The notes beneath the pieces are model-generated. The model made no database searches. It was not told where the DNA came from and saw only the letters and a list, made by a program, of their open reading frames with translations. Made by a program: the position numbers and the translations under genes. Of a stretch of DNA of 6,562 nt, positions 5,889 to 6,562 are shown piece by piece. Every line of letters begins with the position of its first letter. The first letter of the stretch is position 1. Source of the DNA: Acidobacteriota bacterium (lineage in GTDB: Bacteria > Acidobacteriota > Terriglobia > Terriglobales > Acidobacteriaceae); NCBI GenBank assembly GCA_025353435.1, contig JANXQR010000415.1:1-6562 (forward strand), given 5' to 3'.

Positions 5889-6562
5889 ATGCATTGGAAG
5901 TATTTCGGTGTAAGAAGATTTGCGTGCGCGCTGGCGCGGCCGGGCTTTGCGCTTATTTTGATGTCGCTTGCCACACGCTCATTGCTTGCGGCCAATTGCC
6001 AGGTTGTCCACCATCCTCCGCCTTCGGAGGCTGACACTGCCTTGCTGGCTGCCGATTACGCCAAGGCCGTGACGCTCTACCAGGCGGCGCTGGCGAAGAG
6101 TCCTGAAGACGCGGATTTGAAGATCGGGCTGGTTCACGCTCTGCTACGTCAACACAAGGTGATGGAGGCAGCGGACGCCTTGCAGGCGTCCACCAAGGCC
6201 GCACCGGAGTCGTCGGCGTTGATGACAATGCGTGGCGAAGTGGAGTTCAGGCAGGGCGAGCCGTGGAAGGCTGTTAAGACAGCTTTAGCCTCCTACACTT
6301 TGGACGGTTGCAACCCGCGAACCATGCTTCTGCTTTCCAGGCTGGAAGCATTGAACTCGCAATACGCAACAGCGCGCAAAATGCTGATCAAGGCGCACCA
6401 GATTGATTCCGATGACGCTGAGATACGAGCGGAATGGATAAAGACTCTGCCTGTTGAACAGCGGATTCCGGAGATAGAAGCCTACCTTGCGGTTCCGAGA
6501 GGAAATAGCGCGGACGAACGGCGTGACCTGCAAACGGACCTTGGGCATTTGAAAGCCTGGGC
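5889..6562 (+). CDS. Secreted TPR-repeat protein, N-terminal part (3' end outside the window)
   Basis: The frame is open from ATG 5889 to the right edge with no stop, giving 224 complete codons. The start is supported by GGGGGA at 5879-5884, four bases before it. A signal-peptide-like N-terminus has basic residues K4, R9, R10 and R17, then a hydrophobic stretch (18-35) ending LLAA, with likely cleavage near residue 35. C37 follows, but LAANC is not a canonical lipobox. After a Pro-rich linker (43-45) come about four TPR-like helical pairs at roughly 48-74, 75-107, 109-141 and 143-175, with repeated Ala-rich helices and P-E-D or D-S-D-D turns. TPRs mediate protein contacts, here probably in the periplasm. 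From memory, acidobacterial proteins with this kind of N-terminus can carry a retropepsin-like aspartic protease domain further on. That part is not in the window, so function stays open. The inverted repeat just upstream suggests regulated expression. Confidence 0.85.
   Translation, partial: MHWKYFGVRRFACALARPGFALILMSLATRSLLAANCQVVHHPPPSEADTALLAADYAKAVTLYQAALAKSPEDADLKIGLVHALLRQHKVMEAADALQASTKAAPESSALMTMRGEVEFRQGEPWKAVKTALASYTLDGCNPRTMLLLSRLEALNSQYATARKMLIKAHQIDSDDAEIRAEWIKTLPVEQRIPEIEAYLAVPRGNSADERRDLQTDLGHLKAW

Overview
The window looks like chromosomal DNA from an acidobacterium (Acidobacteriota, probably class Terriglobia). The main reason is the 845-residue permease at 3097-5634. It has the two-copy FtsX/MacB architecture with no ATPase beside it that defines the 'acidobacterial duplicated orphan permease' (ADOP) family. 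The moderately high GC content, the wide intergenic spacers and the FHA-GAF-SpoIIE phosphatase fit that assignment. No sequence search was possible, so the lineage is an inference.

Layout from left to right. (1) 1-530 (+): the C-terminal ATP-binding half of a sensor histidine kinase, cut by the window edge. Its stop codon lies in a perfect 18-bp tandem duplication. (2) 531-723: a non-coding, partly AT-rich spacer with an 11-bp tandem repeat. (3) 724-810 (-): a complete tRNA-Leu(UAA) with encoded CCA, convergent with the kinase. (4) 811-1253: about 440 bp with no credible gene, ending in a promoter-like element very close to the next start codon. (5) 1254-2888 (+): a 544-residue FHA-GAF-PP2C/SpoIIE phosphatase. 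(6) 2889-3096: a spacer with a candidate promoter that holds an inverted repeat between its -35 and -10. (7) 3097-5634 (+): the ADOP permease. (8) 5635-5888: a spacer with a hairpin after the permease and a striking 14-bp inverted repeat just before the next gene. (9) 5889-6562 (+): the start of a secreted TPR-repeat protein that runs off the right edge with no stop codon.

The protein genes all point rightward. Gaps of about 200-250 bp and separate promoter-like signals suggest single transcription units rather than an operon. Two genes are signalling proteins (kinase, phosphatase) and two act at or outside the inner membrane (permease, TPR protein), but nothing in the sequence links them into one pathway. 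I found no convincing new multi-gene system. The most notable unexplained structure is the inverted repeat at 5836-5879.
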